NCBI RefSeq assembly: GCF_963082655.1
Contig: NC_081553.1
Span: forward strand, 227,677,827 to 227,741,826
Direction of reading: 5' to 3'
From: Stomoxys calcitrans
Lineage: Eukaryota; Arthropoda; Insecta; Diptera; Muscidae
DNA length: 64,000 nucleotides
The number at the start of each line of letters is the position of its first letter. Positions within the stretch are counted from its first letter, which is position 1. Shown here piece by piece: positions 56,893-64,000 of the stretch. Below the pieces are notes generated by a model. The model did no database searches. It was not told the DNA's origin and saw only the letters and a program-made list of their open reading frames with translations. The translations under genes were made by a program, and so were the position numbers.

Positions 56893-57978
56893 TACCCACC
56901 ACCGAAGGAGGGGGGTATATACATTTTGTCATTCCGTTTGCAACACATCGAAATATCCATTTCCGACCCTATAATGTATATATGTTCTCGATCAGCGTAA
57001 AAATCTAAGACAATCTTGACATGTCCGTCCGTCTGTCCGTCTATCTGTTGAAATCACGCTACAGTCTTCAAAAATAGAGATATTGGGCTGAAGCTGTGCA
57101 AAGTACAGCTTCTTTTTGTGTCCATAAGCTGGTTAAGTTCGAAGTTGGGCTATATCGGACTATATCTTGATATAGCCCCCATATAGACCAATCCGCCGAT
57201 TAAGGGTCTTCGGCCCATAAAAGCCACTTTTATTATCCGATTTTGATGAAATTCGGGACACTGAGTTGTGTTAGGCCCTTGGACATCGTTCGTCAATTCG
57301 GCCCAGATCGGTCCAGATTTGGATATAGCTGCCATATAGACAGATCCTCCGATTTACGGTCTTAGGCCCATAAAAGCCACATTTATCATCCGATTTTGGT
57401 GAAATTTGAAACAGTGAGATGTCTTGGGCCCTTCGACATCTTTCTCCAATTTGCAACTTCTGCAATATGGCACAGATCGGTCCAGATTTGGATATAGCTG
57501 CCATATAGACCGTTCTCTCGATTTAAGGTTTTGGGACCATAAAAGGAGCATTTATTGTCCGATGTTGCCGACATTTTGTACAGAGAGTTAAGTTAAGCTA
57601 AGCTCCACATATTTCTGCAATTTGGTCTAAATCAATCAAGATTTGCAAATAGCTGCCATATAGAACGATATCTCGATTTAAAGTCGCATTTATAATCCGA
57701 TTTCACTCAAATTTGACACAGTGCCTTATGTTAGGCTTTTCGACATCCATGTTGTATATGGTTCAGATGGGTTTATTTTTAGATATAGCTACTTAAAAGA
57801 CCAATATTTTTTGTTTTATTAGTATTTGGTTCAAATCGGAACATATTTCGTTATAACTGCTATGGGACATAAGGTATGCAATTTGCACCGGATTTTGATG
57901 AAAGGTGGTTTACATATATACCCGAGGTGGTGGGTATCCAAAGTCCGGCCCGGTCGAACTTAACGCCTTTTTACATGT
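56893..57978 (+). repeat. Family B repeat, compact full-length copy
   Basis: The clearest complete B element. It has the hairpin 'tacccaccaccgaagg' with 'ggggggtata', conserved 'attttgtcattccgtttgca', a CCGTCCGTCTG tract near 57023-57042, and about five monomers. It ends in 'ggtggtgggtatcc', the palindrome and 'cctttttacatgtt'. It starts exactly where the previous copy's CTTGTT tail ends, so the two are joined tail to head. Confidence 0.88.
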
Positions 57979-57984
57979 TACTTG

Positions 57985-58125
57985 TTTTTTATTCGAGAGA
58001 CAACCATGTGGCCTTGTAGACATCACGATGTTGAAGTCTGGGAGTGTGAACTATCTAATTTTTTCCCACGGCAAAGTCTAGTAGCCCCAATCCATTAACG
58101 GTCTTTCCTTCGCAGTAGTTTAGGT
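57985..58125 (-). mobile_element. LINE endonuclease C-terminal fragment
   Basis: Follows 35865-35990 of the large LINE: 'gtgacagccatgaggc' against 'agacaaccatgtggcc', 'tgttgaaatctgg' against 'tgttgaagtctgg', then 'cggcgaaatct' against 'cggcaaagtct'. Confidence 0.6.
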
Positions 58126-59690
58126 TTTCAGTAGTTTTCATGCATATTGTGTATATTTAATGATTTTTTAATCAATTTTGTCTTCTTTTTTGATTGAAAT
58201 TCATCTTTTGTATATGAAATATAACCGCAGGCATTATTAAATCCAATTTGTTTTTTTTCTGACATTCACTCACTCAAAAGTTTTTCTTGTTTTTTTTTTG
58301 CTTAAATGAAATTTCCAAATAAAATGCATTTGTAACAACTTTAATTGAAGGCAAATTCAATTTTATTGTTATCCGGCAATCACGAATGAAATGAAATGCA
58401 ATTAAATGTTGTATTTATTTACGATAGAAATGTGTCGTTGTGGTTTTTGGGATTTGATTGGGCGAGCAGACGTGCTAAAATTTCAATTTGATTTCAATCT
58501 AGAGTTCCGTATTGTTGTTGGTATTCATCGTTCATCGTTGGCTTGGGAGTTCAGACACCAAGCACACACACACACACACACTCGGCCTCACTTTATGGCA
58601 TACAATTGGCGCCCACTTTTCAATTCAATAAAATTTTTGTGATAACAAAAGATCAAAAGCAAAAAAAAAAAAGCAACGAGTCCAAATCCAATATTTGTTT
58701 TCCCATAAATTTGTATAAATTACCAGGCCTTTTGCTGTGGGGAGCCCACAGTGTGTGTGAGTTTCAATATTTTCGGTTTGGTTTCTAGATTTCCACAGAC
58801 TTTTGATCTTTGTAATGGTATTTTAATTAAATATTTATTAAAACCATAAATCATCATCATCAAGTTTTTTCTCTGTTAATTTTCGATTTTCAAATCGGAG
58901 ATTTCTGTTTCGAAATCTATGGCTATGGCTACTAAATAAAATCAACATAAATTTTGAAAGAGAAAAAGTTTGTCTTTTATTGAGTCTGAGGGCGAAGGCA
59001 AACTGTGAACTGCCTGCCTTTCATGAAATCAAATACAAGACCATGGAGGAAAAAGGCTTTCATTGTTGTGTTATTTATTTATGTGACATTGTTGTCTCAT
59101 AAATTACAACTAAATATTTTAAATATGGATGGCATTGGTGCTCTAACTGGGAGGGTAAAAAATATTTTTTATAAATTTCCTGGCACACATATAATGGCGA
59201 ACAAGTATAGAAAATGTTCAACTTGAAGATTTAACGCATAGGATAGCTATGATATCGTAAAAGGCCTTTGTGATGATATACCTACTTAAAGTCGTTTTTA
59301 AATCCACCTGCTTTTGGGAATAAAGTGGTCCATTTGTTTGAGCTTAGGTAGCTATCTCTAGCATCCGTTAAAGGTAGTGATATAGCATGCAGGCCAGTAA
59401 TCCTCCATTGTTTAAACAACAAATTTCTCTGTAAAAACGAACAAAGAGCAAAACACATTCTCCTAATATTGAAATTTTCTCCACAAAAGGTTAAGGAGCC
59501 ATGATTTGCTAATCTAAACCTGGTATATCCGACCTCTCTCTGCAGAGAAGGTGCATTACAAGGTACCAGACCGACATTTTCATCTAAGAGGAAGTGCGAT
59601 GGATTGGGAGAGATGTTACAGCAACACCGAAAGGTGTAGTGGCCATCATACAAGACAAGAGTTTAGCTGTAGATTTGTAGTTTGTTGAAG
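58126..59690. other. Non-repetitive DNA
   Basis: Contains (CA)n near 58562-58580 and homeodomain-like words near 58330-58420. The minus-strand frame 59282-59653 (123 codons) is the longest here. It shows no domain I recognise and no flanking gene signals, so it is left uncalled. Confidence 0.4.
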
Positions 59691-59691
59691 A

Positions 59692-59930
59692 CTAGAACAC
59701 CTTGTCTCCAGATTTACTTCGATGGAGTCTCGCATTTGTCCATGACCCGACAGCAGACAAGGACAAACAGACTAAAAATATATCTAACGAAAGCCTAGAG
59801 AGAACGTAAGAAAACTGCCCCGCACACGGTATTGGGCATGCAAAGGTAGAAATATTCAGCCTCCACAATTTAACTTCCGTTAATGAATTGAGGCTTACAG
59901 ATTTCGCCGCACACAAACATGGCAGCAAGT
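59692..59930 (+). mobile_element. LINE endonuclease fragment
   Basis: The plus strand corresponds in order to the minus strand of about 36220-35940: a 'gacaaggacaaacag' region, 'agcctagagagaa', and 'gaggcttacagatttcgccg' against the 'cggcgaaatctatcagcctc' complement. Stop codons break every frame. Confidence 0.6.
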
Positions 59931-59966
59931 AGAATCAGATTTGAACATCGTTACATTTACAAGCCT

Positions 59967-60080
59967 GGAAGCCACAGTGGTGCAGAGATTAGCATGTTCG
60001 TTTATGACGCCGAATGCCTGAGTTCGAACCCCGGCGTGAGCATGAGGAAAATTTTCAGCCATGGTTAACCCCCTTACAAA
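59967..60080 (+). mobile_element. SINE head, truncated
   Basis: The tRNA-like head 'gccacagtggtgcagagatt' and B box 'gagttcgaacccc' are followed by 'gaaaattttcagccatgg', then the match ends. It lies between two fragments of the same LINE. Confidence 0.7.
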
Positions 60081-60149
60081 CACTGCACAGTGGGCCAAAC
60101 GGCAAAATAAGTGGAAATAAGTTTACAACTTTTTGTCCATATCTTTATA

Positions 60150-60320
60150 CAGGGTTTCAAAGTTGACCACTTTTGACTTCTCTAAGCTTCTGGAGGCAGT
60201 CTGTAACTTTATCCACCTCGGCACCGCCGTTACCGAAACGAATGACACCAGTTTTGAGATTAAGCGAAGACTAATACTGGCAAACAGATGCTACTTTGGA
60301 CTAAGTAAGCAGAAAAGCCT
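60150..60320 (+). mobile_element. LINE fragment after RT core
   Basis: The plus-strand frame reads 'FIHLGTAVTETNDTSFEIK' and 'LANRCYFGLSKQ', the same region as 33791-33560 and 32146-32530. It is the downstream part of the insertion represented by 59692-59930. Confidence 0.7.
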
Positions 60321-61345
60321 AACATAAGTCATTGTGTGAAATTTCAGCGAAATCGGATTTTAAATGTGCCTTTTATGGGGCCAAGACTTTAAATGGAGAG
60401 ATCGGTCTATATGGCAGCTACATCCAAATCTGAATCGATCTGGGCCAACTTGAAGAGGGCTGCCTAAGGGCCAAATACAAATCACAGTCTCAAATTTCGG
60501 GGAAATCGGACAATAAATCCCCCTTTTATGAAACCAAAACCTTAAATCAAGAAATCGGTCTGAACCGATCTGAGCCAAATTGCAGAAAGTTGTCAAAGGG
60601 CCTAAGGCAACTCGCTATCCCAAATTTCGGCGAAATCAGACAATAAATTTGGCTTTTATGGGCCCAAAACTTTATATCGAGAGATTGCTCTATATGGCAG
60701 CTATATCCAAATCTCAACCGATCTGAGCCAAATTGAAGAAGGATGTCGATTGGCCTATCACAACTCACTGTCCCAAATTTCAGCAAAATCTGATAATAAA
60801 TGTGGATTTTATGGGCCCAAGACCCTAAAACGGCGGATCAGTCTATATGGCAGCTATATCCAAATCTGGACCGACCTGGGCCAAATTGAGGCAGGATATC
60901 GAAGGTCCTAACACAACTCACTGTCCCAAATTTCGACGACATCGGAATATAAATCCTCCTTTTATGCGCCCAAAACCTTAAATCGAGAGATCGGTCCATA
61001 TGGCAGCTATATCCAAATCTCAACCGATCTGTGCCATAATCCAGAAGCATGTCAAAGGGCTTAACTTAACTCACTGTCCCAAATTTTGGCGAAATCAGAC
61101 AATAAGTGTGGCTTTTATGGGCCCAAAACCTTAAATCGAGAAATCGGTCAATATGGCAGCTGTATCCAAATCTGAACCGATCTGGGCTAAATTATAGAAA
61201 GTTGTCGAAGGGCCTAACGCAACTTAGAGTCCCAAATTTCGGCGAAATCAGACAATAAATGTGGCTTTTATGGGCCCAAAACCTTAAATCGAGAGATCGG
61301 TCCTTATGGCAGTTATATCCAAATCTGGGGTCGAGGGGCCTAACA
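60321..61345 (-). repeat. Family B monomer array, no left end
   Basis: About six reversed B monomers ('atggcagctatatccaaatc', 'cacaactcactgtcccaaat'). The palindromic end is replaced by the LINE fragment. On the right it passes straight into family E monomers. Confidence 0.8.
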
Positions 61346-62190
61346 CAACTCACTGTTCCACTGTTGTTTACCGTTGACCGTAGTAGCTACAATTTTCCAC
61401 CGATCTGCACAAAATTTGGCATGGATTGTTTTGATACTGATCTTAACGTATCTGCTAGATTTCATCAACATCGGTTCAGATTACGATATAGCTCCCATAT
61501 ATATGTATCGCCCGATTTGCACTTAAAAAGCCGTAGTAGCTACAATCTTCCACTGATCTGCACAAAACTTGGCACGGACTGTTTCGTTACTTATTTCAAC
61601 ATATTTGGAAAATTTCATCAAAATCGGTTCAGATTTTGATATAGCTCCCATGTATATGTATCATCCGATTTGCACTTAAATGGCCGTAGTAGTTACAATT
61701 TTCAACCGATCTGCACAAAACATGTCACGAACTGTTTCGTTACTGATTTGAACACATTTGGAAAATTTCATCAAAATCGGTTCAGATTTAGATATAGCTC
61801 CCATATATATGTATCGCCCGATTTACACTTAAATGGTCGCAGTAGCTACAATTTTCAACCGATCTGCACAAAATTTGGCTTGGATTGTTTTTCTACTGAT
61901 CTCAACATATATGCTAGATTTCATCAAAATCGGTTCAGTTTTAGATATAGCTCCCATATATATGTATCGCCCGATTTGCACTTAAATGGCCGCAGGATCT
62001 GAAATTTTCAACCGATCCGCACGAAATTTGGCACGGATTGTTTTGTTACTGATCTTAAAATATGTGCGAGATTTCATCAAAATCGGTTCAGATTTGGATG
62101 TAGCACCCATACATATTTATCGCCGGATTTGCACTTATATGACAGACTGACCAAGTTTGTATACCCCCATTCTATGGTGGAGGGCATACA
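61346..62190. repeat. Family E monomers with reversed hairpin end
   Basis: About five monomers ('atatagctcccatatatatg', 'gatctgcacaaaatttggc') lie in the same sense as at 30301-31390. The right end, however, is the reversed hairpin 'acccccattctatggtggag' near 62161-62182. Body and terminus are thus in opposite orientation. Confidence 0.75.
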
Positions 62191-63405
62191 AAGAAAATCT
62201 GCCTTCTAGTTTAAACTCAAACCATATGGGTCAACAAATCCCAATTACTTGCTCTTAAGCTCTAAGGTTGCACCGTGCAGTCTTGTAGGTCTTTTGAGCA
62301 TTTTTCATTCGTTGCCCTTCGGGCTTTATCTCGATTAATCATCTTGCTTGCCGTACCCCTGGAGTAGACCCTGAAACTTGGCCAAATGTTTGGCTTATTT
62401 TTCCAAACTAATTGTGTGTGCCTCGATTATTTTTTAATTGACACAAGTGCTGGTTGTGGTTTAATATTTGCCATTAAAAAAGTATGTCAATTGTGTTTAC
62501 AGCTCTGGAAGTTCTGGAGTTCTGCTGTTCTAAATTTAAGTTTTAAAATTAGTTTTGAAATATGTTGTAATATTGAATGGTTGAACTGAATACCAACTAA
62601 ACCCATAACCCTTTTGTATTTACAGATATGAAAATATGGTCATGGCTACTTATTCCGGTATGTATGCAAATGTGTGTGCTTAATGTTAAAGGTCTTTATG
62701 AATTTCGAAACAATCGCACGTTTTCAATTTTCGATTACAATATTCTTTGTTTTTCTTTTATTATTTTTATTTATTTTCTGCATTTGTGTTTAAATTTTCT
62801 GGTCGGTGTTAAACAATCACACAATAATTCGTGATAATATTTCATAAATTTTGTTTGATTCCAGTTGCGATAATTTTCAATTGCATACCTGTTTTTGAAT
62901 AGGGGGAGGGGGGGGTAGAGTCATCACATTGCAGCAAACGAGTGCACAGATGTTTGTGACCGATACGAGTGAACAACGTTCGTCTGCAAGCATACACATT
63001 TGCTTTTGTAACATACAAACAGGGAAAACCTTCTCTGTTTTTGTTTTTTTGCCTGAACAAAATAAAAAACTTATATGATATTAAAAATAATGAATAAAAT
63101 GACAGGAAAAATGTTGAAAAACAACAGCCAATAACGACAATCAGGTGATATGTGTGTGCATGTGCTATTTTACCATAAATTAACATTTAAGCAAATAAAA
63201 CGAAATGTGCTTCTTTCTGCCCGTGGCCATGGTGATACGCTGCTGTTTTGTTAAAAACCAGAAAACAAATAACGTTTATTAACATTTATTTTAAATAAAT
63301 ATTATTGTGAAAAGTAGTGTTTATTGTATAAATGAAAATGTGATAGGAACTGGAAAGTCAATACGATTGCGAATGGGCCTTACACTTGGCACGGAAAGGT
63401 TAGTC
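62191..63405. other. Non-repetitive DNA with a LINE scrap
   Basis: 62270-62370 resembles 8500-8600 of the RNase H LINE ('cattcgttgcccttcgggc' against 'cattcgttgtccttcgggc'), minus strand. The rest is AT-rich with a G run near 62900-62915. No gene could be supported. Confidence 0.45.
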
Positions 63406-64000
63406 GGTTTTTATACCCACCACCGAAGCATGGGGGTATATTCATTTTGTCATTCCGTTAGCAACACATCGAAATATCCATTTTCGACCCCATAAAGTAA
63501 AGTACAATCATGATCAGCGTAAAAATCTAAGACGATCTAGCCCTGTCTTGAAAATTGAGATATTGAGCTGAAATTTTGCATGGCTTCTTTTTTTTTGTCC
63601 ATAAAGAGGTTAATTCCGAAGATGGGCTATATCGGACTATATCTTGATATAGCCCCCATATAGACCGATCGGCCGATATAGGGTCTTAGGCTCATAAAAG
63701 CCAGATTTATTATCCGATTTTGCTGAAATTTACTACAATGAGTTGTGTTAGGCCCTTCAACGTCCTTCGTCAATTTGGCACAGACCGGTAAAGATTTGGA
63801 TAAAGCCGCCATATAGACCGATCCGCCGATTTAGGGTCTTAGGCCCACATTTATTATCCGATTTTGCTGAAATTTGGGACAGTGGGTTGTATTAGGCCCT
63901 TGGACATCCTTCCACAATTTGGTCCAGATTGGTCCAGATTTTGATACAGCTGCCATATAGACCGATCCGCCGATTTAGGGTCTTAGGCCCACATTTATTC
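63406..64000 (+). repeat. Family B repeat, cut by window end
   Basis: Hairpin 'tacccaccaccgaagcatgg' with 'gggtata', then 'attttgtcattccgttagca'. The (CCGT)n tract is missing: 'gatctagccctgtcttgaaa' jumps past it. Three monomers follow up to the edge. Confidence 0.85.

Noticed and set aside
59282..59653. 123-codon minus-strand ORF as a gene
   Set aside because: No recognised domain, promoter or neighbour, and it lies next to LINE fragments. Too little evidence to call.

Overview
This is a eukaryotic, AT-rich, repeat-dominated stretch with one intact protein-coding gene. The gene is a divergent insect ionotropic receptor. The dispersed repeats have a hairpin end, a (CCGT)n tract and long arrays of roughly 150-bp monomers. 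Together these suggest a higher (calyptrate) fly, most likely a muscid such as a stable, house or horn fly. The species is an inference from memory of such genomes and was not tested. There is no bacterial-type gene organisation, no CRISPR array and no convincing functional tRNA or rRNA gene.

Layout. Roughly two thirds of the window is built from a few related repeat families. Family A (monomer about 155 bp), family B (about 150 bp) and family E (about 152 bp) share the same kind of ends. One end is a TATACCC...GGGTATA hairpin followed by a (CCGT)n tract. The other is a TTCGGCCNGGCCGAA palindrome followed by a T-rich tail ending near CTTGTT. '+' is used here for copies with the hairpin end on the left. 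Copies lie at 1-627, 1425-2942, 3229-4032, 6036-7778, 9319-11252, 13212-15196, 23043-23937 (interrupted), 24941-25866, 28979-31895, 37266-40555, 41404-43855, 45206-46622, 48358-51650, 53345-57978, 60321-62190 and 63406-64000. Family D (about 100-bp monomers) lies at 16613-17794 and 25867-27125.

Other mobile DNA. There are five copies of a 236-bp mariner-type MITE, and several tRNA-derived SINE copies, one with a clear 15-bp target duplication. A 3.3-kb degenerate LINE (endonuclease plus reverse transcriptase) lies at 33241-36590, with smaller fragments elsewhere. An RNase H-bearing LINE fragment lies at 7789-9175, and a 69-bp-arm foldback element at 4043-4242.

Centre of interest. The receptor gene (18635-20467, minus strand, intronless) sits between two arrays of a 31-bp satellite whose monomer contains an 18-bp perfect palindrome. 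The arrays (17918-18430 and 20640-23042) are in opposite orientation, so the gene lies in the loop of a large inverted repeat. The larger array carries its own internal inverted segment. Both arrays touch remnants of the A/B elements, so the satellite may have grown inside such an element.

The remaining stretches (for example 4243-6035, 11889-12884, 15200-16426, 27750-28582, 43856-45205, 47226-48357, 51651-53344 and 58126-59690) look like ordinary intergenic or intronic DNA with microsatellites. No exons could be supported in them. Element boundaries are estimated by eye and may be off by tens of bases.
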